Assembly: GCA_937958045.1 (NCBI GenBank)
Contig: CALFXL010000049.1
Location: 1-64,000, forward strand
Direction of reading: 5' to 3'
Source of the DNA: an uncultured Opitutaceae bacterium
GTDB lineage: Bacteria; Verrucomicrobiota; Verrucomicrobiia; Opitutales; Opitutaceae
Length of the DNA: 64,000 bases
In this document: piece after piece, positions 7,342 to 19,092 of the stretch
How positions within the stretch are numbered: position 1 is the first letter of the stretch
How the letters are laid out: every line of letters starts with the position of its first letter
The notes under the pieces: model-generated
Seen by the model: the letters and a program-made list of their open reading frames with translations, nothing else
The model's database searches: none
Told to the model about the DNA's origin: nothing
Translations under genes and position numbers: made by a program

Positions 7342-9144
7342 TTAATTGGATACAGACCGCAACCAGCGTTTCAGACATTTGATGAGCGCGTCTCGCTGCA
7401 CCGGCTTGGTAAGAAAGTCGTCCATGCCTGCTTCAAGACACGCTTCGCGATCGAGCGGCATCGCATTCGCCGTCAAAGCCACGATCGGCAGCGTCCCGCG
7501 CGGGCGCCGCTCACGGATTCTCCGAGTCGCTTCGAGTCCATCGATCCCCGGCAGGCGCATATCCATCAGTACCAGCGACCACGACCCCGCCAGCGCTTGT
7601 GTCACCGCATCCGTGCCATTTTCGACAACCGTCACGGTAAGACCGGCACGCTGAAGCATGACTGCGATCACACGCTGATTCACCGGCTCATCTTCCACGA
7701 CGAGTACGCGTCCGCTCAGAACCACCTCTTCGCGATTGTGCTCCTGCCGCGCCGCGGGCGGCGCGTCCGCGATTTCCATGGGCAGTTCGAAATAAAATTC
7801 CGAGCCGCTCCCCGGCCGGCTTTTCACATGGATCTTTCCGCCCATGCGCTGCACGAGTTGCTGCGAGATCGCGAGACCGAGACCACTTCCGCCAAACCTC
7901 CGCGTCGTCGAGCCGTCGCCCTGACTAAACTTTTCGAACAACTTCGCCTGTGTCACCTCATCCATCCCGATGCCCGTGTCGCGCACGCTAAAATGCAGCA
8001 CGCAAAGACGGTCGCGGGTGGCCACGGTTTTTAACGCCATCTCGACAGAACCGCGCTCGGTGAACTTGACCGCGTTGCCGATCAGATTGGCAAGCACCTG
8101 TTTCAAGCGCGACGGATCGCCCATCACAAGCGGCGGCAACGAGTCATCGATCGAGACAGAATAAGAAAGCTCTTTTTCGTCCGCTCGCGCTGCCATCAAC
8201 GCAGCCGATTCCTCCATCACTTCGGCGGGCGAAAAACGGATATGCTCAAACTCCATCTTGCCGCTCTCGACCTTCGAGATGTCGAGGATGTCGTTGAGCA
8301 GGCGCAGCAATGCATTGGCCGAGTTGAGCGCGACCTCCGTCTGCAAGCGTTGATCCTTCGTCAGCTCCGAATCCTCGAGCAGCTGCAGCATGCCGATCAC
8401 CCCATTCATCGGCGTGCGGATTTCGTGGCTCATCATCGCGAGGAACTCGCTCTTCGCGTGATTCGCAGCTTCCGCGCGCTGCTTTTCCAAATTCAGTCGT
8501 TCGACGAGTTCCTCCTTCTCAAACAACGAGCGATAAAACAGGCGCAGATCCGCGAGATGATCCGCCGCAGAGCTGCGCACAAAGCTGGTATAAATCAAAG
8601 TCGCGATCCCGATCAGCCAGCCTTCGACCGACCATTTCGTGGTGGCCATGAAGGTGAACCCCAGCGGCGCCATGGTGCCGAGCATGTACATCCAGTGACA
8701 GCTCGCCACCGGCGATAACGAACGCGCCGCGCCCGCGTTCATGCCGACTACGACAAACACCGTGAGGATGCGTGGAAGAAACGCATCGGTGTTCAAAAAG
8801 AGCACGATACCGATTGCCCACATCATCACCGTGGGCGCGAGGCCGATCAGAAACCATCGCCGCCATAGCGGCATCTCCGCGTCGCCACGTGGGCGGCTGA
8901 AGAAAACGCGATTCACCTGCCAGCGCACCGCGGTGATCGCGAGCATCACCCCCAACCACAACGACGTCCACAATGGCGGGAAATGTGACCACACGCCCGC
9001 CGCGAGCAGAATGGGCACGACAAAGTTCGACGACAGACCGAGCCATGCGAGCCGGTGCAGGAGGCGCGTGAGTTCTCCTTCAACTTTAATCTCGAGCGAG
9101 TGGTCGTGTTCTTTCTTTTCCGAGGACTGCTTAGCCAACTGCAT
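7342..9144 (-). CDS. Hybrid sensor histidine kinase / response regulator
   Basis: A 600-residue membrane hybrid kinase. Residues about 35-190 hold about six hydrophobic helices with little extracytoplasmic sequence, so it may sense within the membrane. A short coiled coil (about 200-230) leads to the HisKA dimer domain with SHEIRTPMNG (His240), then HATPase_c (NLIGNAVKFT, DTGIGMDE, GGSGLGLAISQ). A C-terminal receiver domain follows (VLVVEDEPVNQ, phospho-acceptor Asp in VLMDMRLPG, conserved Lys in LTKPV). There is no partner regulator or output gene next to it, so it is an orphan that probably works through a phosphorelay. It is convergent with efp. ATG at 9144 gives MQLAKQSSEKK. Confidence 0.93.
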   Translation of the reverse strand: MQLAKQSSEKKEHDHSLEIKVEGELTRLLHRLAWLGLSSNFVVPILLAAGVWSHFPPLWTSLWLGVMLAITAVRWQVNRVFFSRPRGDAEMPLWRRWFLIGLAPTVMMWAIGIVLFLNTDAFLPRILTVFVVVGMNAGAARSLSPVASCHWMYMLGTMAPLGFTFMATTKWSVEGWLIGIATLIYTSFVRSSAADHLADLRLFYRSLFEKEELVERLNLEKQRAEAANHAKSEFLAMMSHEIRTPMNGVIGMLQLLEDSELTKDQRLQTEVALNSANALLRLLNDILDISKVESGKMEFEHIRFSPAEVMEESAALMAARADEKELSYSVSIDDSLPPLVMGDPSRLKQVLANLIGNAVKFTERGSVEMALKTVATRDRLCVLHFSVRDTGIGMDEVTQAKLFEKFSQGDGSTTRRFGGSGLGLAISQQLVQRMGGKIHVKSRPGSGSEFYFELPMEIADAPPAARQEHNREEVVLSGRVLVVEDEPVNQRVIAVMLQRAGLTVTVVENGTDAVTQALAGSWSLVLMDMRLPGIDGLEATRRIRERRPRGTLPIVALTANAMPLDREACLEAGMDDFLTKPVQRDALIKCLKRWLRSVSN

Positions 9145-9184
9145 GCCTACCTGTTCCCTTTCTGCGCGCCTCGCTTTTCGATTC

Positions 9185-10429
9185 TCACAGCACTCGCGCC
9201 CACAGCACCTTCAGGTAGCGGCTCTCAAGGCAGTTTGAATAAACGGGATGATCCGGGCCCGGCCCCGTGCGATCGAAAAATTGCAACCGGCGCTGCAGAC
9301 GATGCGCGGCCTTGATCGCGTGCTGTTCAAAATCCTCGAGACTCAACAAACCCGAGCACGAACACGTCACAAAAATTCCCCCCGGCTTCACGAGCGAGAT
9401 GGCGAGCTGATTAAGATCCTCGTACTTCTGGCGTCCCTCCCAGTTGCCGCCTTCCTCGCGGGTGAAAATAAACTTCGGCGGATCGAGCACGACGACGTCC
9501 CACTTCTCTCCGTTGGACTGCATCTGCCTCGCGTAGGCAAAGGCGTCTGTATGGACAAACTTGATACGCGCCTGGTTGAGATTCGCGTTCCGTTTCGCCT
9601 GCGCGATCGCCTTCTCATCGAGATCGACCGCGGTCACGTCTTCCGCGCCACCCGCGATCTTGGCATTGAGCGAAAAGCCGCCGGTGTAGCAGCAGAGATC
9701 GAGCACCCGCGCGCCTTGGGTGAAACGCGCGAGCGCACGACGGTTTTCACGCTGATCGCAGAAGAAACCCGTTTTGTGACCTTCGGAGAAATTCACTTCG
9801 TAGCGAATGCCATGCTCCCGGATCTTCACCGTCTGCGGTGCGGCCGCATTTGTTTCGTTGAAGGTCGACGGCTTGATGCCTTCGAGGCTGCCGATGTCGT
9901 GATCGACATGCACGCGCGCGAACTTCGTGCCCGCGAGCTCATGAATCAACGGCAGCCATTTCGGCAGTCGTTGCGCGATGCCCAAGCTGTACACTTCGCA
10001 TAGCAGCGTATCGCCGTAGCGGTCGATCGTGAGCCCGCTGAGACCATCGCCGTCCGAGTTGATCAAACGATACGCGTCCGTCGTTTCATCGAGCTTGAAA
10101 ATCTCGCGTCGCAATTGCACCGCACGACGGATCGCCTGCTCGAAATAACTTTCGTTCACCGGCTCAAGGGAGTGCGAGACCACGCGCAGCACCATCTTCG
10201 CGCGCGGGTTGTAGAGACCGCCGCCGGCGAGATTGCCGTTCTTGTCGTACACGTTGACGAAGTCGCCCGGTTTCGCGTCTGGCGAAACCTGTCCGAGCAA
10301 CCGCGGAAAAATCGCGGGCTGAAACGTAAAGTACTTCAGCTGCGCCCAAGGCCGTGCCCACTGCGAGCGATCGATCGCCGCAGGCGATGGCTTCTCAATT
10401 TTATCGGGACGCATTTCGTCGTCAGACAT
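9185..10429 (-). CDS. Class I rRNA large-subunit methyltransferase, RlmI-like (PUA + SAM domain)
   Basis: A 414-residue SAM-dependent RNA methyltransferase. The start at 10429 (MSDDEMRPDK) is supported by an AAGGTGAG-type ribosome site just upstream, one of the few clear ones in the window; a longer frame upstream has no such signal. The N-terminal third looks like a PUA-type RNA-binding domain (VNVYDKNGNLAGGGLYNP). The EEHD-like central part has SDGDGLSGLTIDRYGD, and the Rossmann domain shows ARVLDLCCYTGGFSLNA and VTAVDLDEKA, with catalytic-type VVLDPPKF and FVTCSCSG. In E. coli RlmI makes m5C1962 in 23S rRNA; the exact target here is inferred. It lies downstream of the TlpA gene, separated by a terminator. 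Confidence 0.9.
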   Translation of the reverse strand: MSDDEMRPDKIEKPSPAAIDRSQWARPWAQLKYFTFQPAIFPRLLGQVSPDAKPGDFVNVYDKNGNLAGGGLYNPRAKMVLRVVSHSLEPVNESYFEQAIRRAVQLRREIFKLDETTDAYRLINSDGDGLSGLTIDRYGDTLLCEVYSLGIAQRLPKWLPLIHELAGTKFARVHVDHDIGSLEGIKPSTFNETNAAAPQTVKIREHGIRYEVNFSEGHKTGFFCDQRENRRALARFTQGARVLDLCCYTGGFSLNAKIAGGAEDVTAVDLDEKAIAQAKRNANLNQARIKFVHTDAFAYARQMQSNGEKWDVVVLDPPKFIFTREEGGNWEGRQKYEDLNQLAISLVKPGGIFVTCSCSGLLSLEDFEQHAIKAAHRLQRRLQFFDRTGPGPDHPVYSNCLESRYLKVLWARVL

Positions 10430-10484
10430 GCGCCTCACCTTCCCGCCCGCGTCGCGCGTCCGCAATGGCGATTTTTTGCACAAA

Positions 10485-10510
10485 CAAAAAAGCACCGCGA
10501 TTGCGGTGCT
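10485..10510 (-). terminator. Intrinsic terminator of the tlpA-like operon
   Basis: AGCACCGC (10491-10498) pairs with GCGGTGCT (10503-10510) around four bases. Read on the minus strand the hairpin is followed by a TTTTTT run. It separates the thioredoxin gene from the methyltransferase gene. Confidence 0.88.
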
Positions 10511-10548
10511 TATAAGGGGAGTTTGTTCGCGAAGCGTTCGTGCGATGT

Positions 10549-11382
10549 TTACTCGCCGAGGAGTTTCACGAGCGCTTGCTCCAGCGCGGCGCCGCGCAGG
10601 TTCCTGCCGACGATGCGACCTTCGCCGTCGATCAACAGCGTGAAGGGAATCGCGGTCACGCCGTATTGATTAGCGAGTTTGCTGTCCCAAAACTTGCCGT
10701 CGAAAATCTGCGGCCAAGCGATGCCGTTCTTTTCGAGGTAGTTCTTCAACGCCGCTTCATCGCGATCCAAGCTGATGCCAATCACTTCGAATCCGCGCGG
10801 CTGAAACTTTTTGTACGCGGCGATCACGTTCGGCATTTCTTGCACGCACGGGCCGCACCACGTCGCCCAGAAGTCGAGCAGCACTACTTTGCCGCGATAT
10901 TTTCCGACGGAGATGTCGTTGCCGTTGAGGTCCTTCTCCGCGAAGTCGGGAAACATCTTGCCCTCGGCCAACGCGGCTTGCGCGGCGGCGGCGGCTTTTT
11001 GTTTATCCACCATTTCGAGGATTCTATCGACCTGCTGCGCCTGCGACGAATTTGGGAAATCCTTCTTCAACTGGAGAAACACGTCGCCAGCTTTGTCGAA
11101 ATCTTCGAGCACCTGCAGATAGATCGTACCTTTCACGACGAGTATTTGCGCGGCCTCGTCGGTTTGCTCGCTCTTGTATTCCTGCACGAGCGCGTCGAGT
11201 TGCTTCAGTTCGTCAGCGAGCGTGGACTCGGAGATGTCGGGTTGATTGAGTTTGGCGCGCACGTTTTCCACCACAGCGGCGAGCTTCGACCGAAGCGTGT
11301 CTTGGGCGTTGTCCGCCGCACGCAGGGGTAACAGCAGGGATCCGCAGAGGGCGCAGAGCGCGAGAATCGTTTTGAGGTGCAT
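10549..11382 (-). CDS. TlpA-family thioredoxin-like exported protein
   Basis: A 277-residue periplasmic thiol-disulfide protein. The start at 11382 gives a clean signal peptide (MHLKTILALCALCG, LLLPLRAAD). Residues about 25-130 are helical with heptad-like and TPR-like character (TIYLQVLEDFDKAGDVFLQLKKDF). The C-terminal thioredoxin/AhpC-TSA domain starts near residue 150 (FPDFAEKDLNGNDISVGKYRGKVVL, here split for length) and has the redox motif WATWCGPCVQEM and cis-Pro in AIPFTLLIDGEG. It probably reduces periplasmic disulfides, for example in cytochrome maturation, but no target is seen nearby. It sits 48 bp after the epimerase-like gene and shares its operon. Confidence 0.88.
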   Translation of the reverse strand: MHLKTILALCALCGSLLLPLRAADNAQDTLRSKLAAVVENVRAKLNQPDISESTLADELKQLDALVQEYKSEQTDEAAQILVVKGTIYLQVLEDFDKAGDVFLQLKKDFPNSSQAQQVDRILEMVDKQKAAAAAQAALAEGKMFPDFAEKDLNGNDISVGKYRGKVVLLDFWATWCGPCVQEMPNVIAAYKKFQPRGFEVIGISLDRDEAALKNYLEKNGIAWPQIFDGKFWDSKLANQYGVTAIPFTLLIDGEGRIVGRNLRGAALEQALVKLLGE

Positions 11383-11430
11383 AAATGGGAATGGAGGAAT
11401 GATCCCGCTCCCGGCCAAACGCAACCGCGC

Positions 11431-12387
11431 TTATTGCGCAGGGAACGCCGCGTCGATCAGCGCTTCGATGCGCCGCTTGGAATCTTTCACCGCTTCCACC
11501 GGAATACGTGGGCCAAACTCCAGCGTGAGCAGGTGATGCGGTTTCCAGAACGAGCTCACCATTTCGAAATCGATCTGGCCCGAGCCGATCGGTTGGTGAT
11601 CGCGTCCGTCGGGAGTGACGTCGTGCAAATGAAAACCGAGCAGGCGATCCGCATTCTTCGCGAGATGTTCGCGATGCGTGAGCAACGCCAGCTGCTCTTT
11701 GATGTGCGCGTGGCCGGTGTCGTGCCAATAACCGGCCGTGTGCGGCTGCGCGATGTCGCCGAGCAATTCTTCGAAATCGCTGTCGAGGGGCAGCTCGGCC
11801 GCGTCCTCGCGATTCTCAAGTCCGAGCGACACACCTCGCTCCACCGCGTGCATACGGATTTCTTCGAGGCTCAATTTCACCTGCTGCCAGTAAGTGGTTT
11901 TGCGCGCCTGCAGCTTCTTCAACGCTTTGTCGCGCAGCGCGAGATAACGCGCATCGCTCGAGAGTTTCACGCCCGGATGACGCTCGAAATACGCTTCGAG
12001 TTTTTTCACCGGATTAAACCAACCCAAGCGCACGCTGCCCAAATGCATCACGAGCACGCGCGCTTTCACTTGCTGGCTGAAATCGAGCGAGCGGCGAGTC
12101 GAGCGCAGCCATTGATCGTGCTCCTGATAATCCGTGGACGACGGCTGGAAGAGATTCGGCGCGGCCTGCATCACACCGGTCGGCAGCGGGCAGAAATTAT
12201 GCGTCGAGCTGACCTGGATGACGCCCTCCTCCACCGCTTTCAGAATGCCCGGCACCAGCGTGATGCGGATGCCGTGACTCAGCTCCACGTACGAAAACCC
12301 GAGATCGGCGATCTCGCGCAACATCGCGTAACCGTCGGTATGGCGGGAGGAACACCAACTGGTCGAAAGGGCGAGGACAGGTCTCAT
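11431..12387 (-). CDS. Sugar phosphate isomerase/epimerase-like TIM-barrel protein
   Basis: A 318-residue protein of the xylose-isomerase-like / AP endonuclease 2 TIM-barrel superfamily. The start at 12387 (MRPVLALSTSW) is preferred over an upstream frame that lacks family similarity. Metal-site segments are visible: SYVELSHGIR, VSSTHNFCP, VLVMHLGSV, SLGLENRED, YWHDTGHAH and GFHLHDVTPDGRDH, which ends with a His/Asp pattern, then LTLEFGP. The Glu, Asp and His residues of the divalent metal centre therefore seem intact. The substrate cannot be told from sequence; the family acts on keto-sugars, inositols or hydroxypyruvate. It probably forms an operon with the TlpA-like gene downstream. Confidence 0.82.
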   Translation of the reverse strand: MRPVLALSTSWCSSRHTDGYAMLREIADLGFSYVELSHGIRITLVPGILKAVEEGVIQVSSTHNFCPLPTGVMQAAPNLFQPSSTDYQEHDQWLRSTRRSLDFSQQVKARVLVMHLGSVRLGWFNPVKKLEAYFERHPGVKLSSDARYLALRDKALKKLQARKTTYWQQVKLSLEEIRMHAVERGVSLGLENREDAAELPLDSDFEELLGDIAQPHTAGYWHDTGHAHIKEQLALLTHREHLAKNADRLLGFHLHDVTPDGRDHQPIGSGQIDFEMVSSFWKPHHLLTLEFGPRIPVEAVKDSKRRIEALIDAAFPAQ

Positions 12388-12439
12388 GGCAAACAAAGCA
12401 GGCGCATCAGCAGGAATGCGGCCCATATGGGCATGTTAA

Positions 12440-12480
12440 CAAACAAAACAACCGCGTCCCGACAGGTCGGAACGCGGTTG
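12440..12480 (-). terminator. Intrinsic terminator of rpsU
   Basis: On the minus strand CAACCGCGT (12472-12480) pairs with ACGCGGTTG (12449-12457). An inner CCGAC/GTCGG stem stacks inside it, and a T-rich tail (TTTTGTTTGTT) follows. It lies about 35 bp beyond the rpsU stop. Confidence 0.88.
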
Positions 12481-12515
12481 TCGAAAATCGGAAGGCACGC
12501 GTGTAGCGTGGTTGA

Positions 12516-12713
12516 TTAGCTGGCGTGGCGACGGCGCAGCATCGCGGTGAAGGCCATGACCTTCTCCTTGCGGCGACGCTTTTCGCACGGCTTCTCGCAG
12601 TAGCGCTTCGCGCGGACACCCTTGATGATGTTCTCGCGCTCGAGCTTCTTCTTCATGCGACGGAGCGCACGGTCGATGGGCTCGTTTTTGCGGATTTTGA
12701 TTTCGATGGACAT
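12516..12713 (-). CDS. rpsU: 30S ribosomal protein S21
   Basis: A 65-residue basic protein of the small ribosomal subunit that helps base-pairing of mRNA leaders with the 16S tail. ATG at 12713 gives the family start MSIEIKIRKNEPIDRALRR. The rest is Arg/Lys rich (RRMKKKLERENII, RRRKEKVMAF) and matches the usual length. The presence of S21 is worth noting in a genome where few genes show Shine-Dalgarno sequences. A candidate promoter lies at 12749-12779 and a strong terminator follows the gene, so it is transcribed alone. Confidence 0.95.
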   Translation of the reverse strand: MSIEIKIRKNEPIDRALRRMKKKLERENIIKGVRAKRYCEKPCEKRRRKEKVMAFTAMLRRRHAS

Positions 12714-12748
12714 GTGTCGGGACAGGATTGGAAACGGGAAAAAGGTCA

Positions 12749-12779
12749 TGACTACGCCAAGGGCCTCACGCCTCGTCAA
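12749..12779 (-). promoter_or_regulatory. Candidate promoter of rpsU
   Basis: On the minus strand a TTGACG -35 (12774-12779) and a TAGTCA -10 (12749-12754) are separated by 19 bp, about 35 bp before the rpsU ATG. The spacing is long, so this is tentative. Confidence 0.35.
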
Positions 12780-12850
12780 CGGCTTTTTTCCACCCTTCTC
12801 GCGGACTCCACGCTTGCGGGGCTGGCCGGGCTCCGTTGCCTAACCGGACC

Positions 12851-16489
<3,639 letters not shown>

Positions 16490-16526
16490 CGCTTCGCGAA
16501 CGATCGCGTTCTCCGCGTCGCCGCGG

Positions 16527-17198
16527 TTAAAACTCAAACAGTTCATCCTGCCGCAGCGCCTCGCGTTTGGCGGGATTCGCCGTGCTCATCTGCAACAACC
16601 ACGGCACCGTCATGCGCGCAAAATCCGGACGGCGTCCGAGCGCGATGAGCAACAGCGCAGCCGCCAGCGCATCATACAACGCCGCATGATACCGGCGACG
16701 ATCGGCCGGACAATGTTCAGCCGCGAGCGCGTCGAGCTCGTCCTGCAAACGAAATATCACGATCAGTTCGGAAAGTTTGCCCGTGCCGATTTGCGGAAAC
16801 AGCTCCGCATAAATCCGGCCCGTATCGATCCACGGCCCCCAGTCCGCGATCATCTTTCCCGGCCATGCGAAATCGGGCGACACACGCGGATAAGCCCACA
16901 CAGCCTTGATCAGCGAATTTTCCGCCTGCGCATAGTGCGCGGCCAGCGGTCCGCTCGCGCGCATCGCCGCGAAGCGCGAAAACTCGTCCGCAAACGGCGC
17001 CTGACTCGCGACCGCATCCGCGCTGAGACCGTGCACGGCCTCGTCTTCAGGACGCACATGCCCCGTTGCACGGCAAAGCCGTGTCGCTGTTTCGACCACC
17101 ATGCCGCCGTGCAACGTGACCACGCCATATTCGAGGATTCCAGACGCGACACTCCCCTCGAAATCAACGAAATGGATGGGCACGTGAGTCCAGCGCAT
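16527..17198 (-). CDS. DEDDh 3'-5' exonuclease (DnaQ / RNase T-like)
   Basis: A 223-residue exonuclease-fold protein. The start at 17198 gives MRWTHVPIHFVDFEGS, placing the first metal-binding DxE pair (DFE) at the expected N-terminal position. HGLSADAVASQAPF matches the second conserved segment (H(G)(I/L)..(D)), and RRYHAALYDALAAALLL carries the His and Asp of ExoIII (H-x4-D). SLIKAVWAYP fills the middle motif region, but the usual Asp there is hard to place, so that residue is uncertain. Such enzymes proofread for DNA polymerase or trim RNA and DNA ends. Convergence with dnaE makes a link to replication possible but unproven. Confidence 0.75.
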   Translation of the reverse strand: MRWTHVPIHFVDFEGSVASGILEYGVVTLHGGMVVETATRLCRATGHVRPEDEAVHGLSADAVASQAPFADEFSRFAAMRASGPLAAHYAQAENSLIKAVWAYPRVSPDFAWPGKMIADWGPWIDTGRIYAELFPQIGTGKLSELIVIFRLQDELDALAAEHCPADRRRYHAALYDALAAALLLIALGRRPDFARMTVPWLLQMSTANPAKREALRQDELFEF

Positions 17199-17383
17199 GA
17201 CGCGCAATGAGGTGGCCGGGAATATCTTCGATGACACGGAAAAAAGCAGAGGGAATTTACCCCAGTAAACGATCAGGCTACTCCGTCCGCGCGCAATTCT
17301 CCCGGCAGCGAGCGGCGGTTTCTTAACCACGCCCCGCCGATTTGTCCGTGATTTCCGCCGGCGCGTGTGTTTCGTGGATATCC

Positions 17384-18151
17384 ATGCATCTGGATTCCTA
17401 TCGCACGTTCCTGATCGAGCTGGCTGAGCGCAGCGGCGATTTCATCCGTCCCTATTTCGCGAATCCGGAGCTCACCGTCGAAATCAAGTCCGACGACTCT
17501 CCCGTCACCCTCGCCGACCGCGGCGCCGAACAACTCCTGCGCGAACTCATCGCCAAAAAATTCCCCGATCACGGGATCGTCGGCGAAGAGTTTGGCAATG
17601 AACGCGACGATGCCGAGTGGGTCTGGGTGCTCGACCCGATCGACGGCACCAAATCGTTCATGTCCGCCGTGCCGCTCTTCGGAACGCTCATCGCGCTCAT
17701 GCATCGCGGCCAACCCGTGCTCGGCGCGATTCATCAACCTATCCTCCGCCAGCTCATGATCGGCGATGGCGTGACGACCACGCTCAACGGCCGCGCGGTG
17801 CGTATCCGAAGCTCCACTACAGCGATCGAAAACGCCACGCTGCTCACCAGCGATCCGCTCAATCCCGCCAAGTATCGCAACGGCGCCGCCTACGATGCGC
17901 TGCAGAAGCGCGCGCGGCTCGTTCGTACATGGGGCGATTGTTATGGCTACCTACTGCTCGCCGGCGGCTGGGCCGACATCATGCTCGATCCAATCATGAA
18001 CCCGTGGGACATCCAGGCGCTCATCCCGATCGTTCGCGGCGCCGGCGGTGTGATCACCGATTGGACGGGCAGCGATCCCGTCAAAGCCGACTCGATCGTC
18101 GCCGCCTCGCCGCAGCTGCATCCGCAAGTCATCGCCGCGCTTAATTCATAA
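17384..18151 (+). CDS. Inositol monophosphatase-family phosphatase, histidinol-phosphatase (HisN)-like
   Basis: A 255-residue Mg-dependent phosphatase. ATG at 17384 gives MHLDSYRTFLIEL; an earlier in-frame start adds unrelated residues. The metal-binding signatures are complete: IVGEEFG (Glu ligand), WVLDPIDGTKSF (two Asp ligands, Thr) and NPWDIQALIPIV (Asp), with RTWGDCYGYLL between. DPIDGTKSF with PLFGTLIAL is typical of the HisN group, which dephosphorylates histidinol-phosphate, rather than SuhB. Other histidine genes are not in the window, so an inositol or nucleotide phosphatase role is possible. Confidence 0.87.
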   Translation: MHLDSYRTFLIELAERSGDFIRPYFANPELTVEIKSDDSPVTLADRGAEQLLRELIAKKFPDHGIVGEEFGNERDDAEWVWVLDPIDGTKSFMSAVPLFGTLIALMHRGQPVLGAIHQPILRQLMIGDGVTTTLNGRAVRIRSSTTAIENATLLTSDPLNPAKYRNGAAYDALQKRARLVRTWGDCYGYLLLAGGWADIMLDPIMNPWDIQALIPIVRGAGGVITDWTGSDPVKADSIVAASPQLHPQVIAALNS

Positions 18152-18187
18152 AAGAAAAACCGGCGCAGCCTCACGACCGCGCCGGTT
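18151..18187 (-). terminator. Intrinsic terminator of the DUF2059 gene
   Basis: AACCGGCGC (18158-18166) pairs with GCGCCGGTT (18179-18187). Read on the minus strand it is followed by TTTCTTTT. The same hairpin could also stop the convergent HisN-like gene, but the plus-strand side lacks a T run. Confidence 0.8.
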
Positions 18188-18214
18188 GATAGATAAAAAC
18201 CAAATCGTTTCGGC

Positions 18215-19003
18215 TTACTGACCGGAGGGCGCCGCAGCGTCTGTCTCCGCAGCCTTGGACTCGATCTTCGCTTTTTGTTGTGCGTGGAATTCCTGGCCGA
18301 TTTGCCCGATTTTCGGCATCGCAGCCATCATGCGCGGCATCATGAGCTCTTGCACGCGCCCCTGAATTTCCGGCTGTTTGGCGATCATCGCTTTGCCCGC
18401 CGGCGTGGAGTTAAACGCCGCCATCGCCGCGAGCTCTTCCTTGGTGAAAGCCTCGGCGTAGAGCTGCACCATGTCTTTTTTCATCTGCTCGGGATTGATG
18501 GCTTCGATCATCGCATCGAGCAGCTTCTTCTGAAACGCTTGGAGATCAGCCTCGTCGATTTTTCCGCCGAGTTGCTTCTCCATCTGAGAGCTCATCATCT
18601 TATGCTGCGCCTCGAGTTGCTTCTCGAGCGTACGCGTCAGCATCTCTTCGATTTGCAGCGATTCGAAGACGGCCTCGGCATCAGCCAGGGTTGCTTTCGT
18701 GCCTTGAGCGACGCTCGCCGTGCCGTCGTACTTCTCGCTGGCGAGTTTCACGAAATACGTTTTGCCGCCTTTCTCGACGGTCAGCTCTTTCTTGTTCGGG
18801 TCGTAGCTCTTCAGCACATAACCATCGAACTCGCCGCCGATTTTCACCCAACCGGTGCGCGTGGCACCGTCATTCACAAGGCCGAAATGCTGGGCATTGC
18901 TCAGGGTCAACACGCCATTAAGCGTCAACGGCGCGGGTTCGGCGGCAAAGGCCGCGGACGAGATCGCGACCAAAGCCGCGAGAATCAGGTTTTTTAGTTT
19001 CAT
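18215..19003 (-). CDS. Exported DUF2059-domain protein
   Basis: A 262-residue protein with a clear signal peptide (LILAALVAISSAAFA-AEP). Residues about 25-95 form a small beta-rich segment (FDGYVLKSYD, LTVEKGGKTYFVKL) that resembles pilus or secretion-associated SH3-like segments. The C-terminal half is helical and contains the DUF2059 signature (YAEAFTKEELAAMAAF, then STPAGKAM). The function of DUF2059 is not known to me. The protein is probably periplasmic. It is transcribed alone and ends at a strong terminator. Confidence 0.82.
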   Translation of the reverse strand: MKLKNLILAALVAISSAAFAAEPAPLTLNGVLTLSNAQHFGLVNDGATRTGWVKIGGEFDGYVLKSYDPNKKELTVEKGGKTYFVKLASEKYDGTASVAQGTKATLADAEAVFESLQIEEMLTRTLEKQLEAQHKMMSSQMEKQLGGKIDEADLQAFQKKLLDAMIEAINPEQMKKDMVQLYAEAFTKEELAAMAAFNSTPAGKAMIAKQPEIQGRVQELMMPRMMAAMPKIGQIGQEFHAQQKAKIESKAAETDAAAPSGQ

Positions 19004-19092
19004 GGGGAAATTTTGAGAGCCTTCGCGCCGTGCGTATCAAGTGATGACCGACACAACGCTCGTGCCTGTTAGTAACCGCCTGCTTCGCTTCC

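Noticed and set aside
16495..16515. Hairpin GAACG-ATCG-CGTTC after dnaE as a terminator
   Set aside because: The stem is only 5 bp and no T run follows on either strand.
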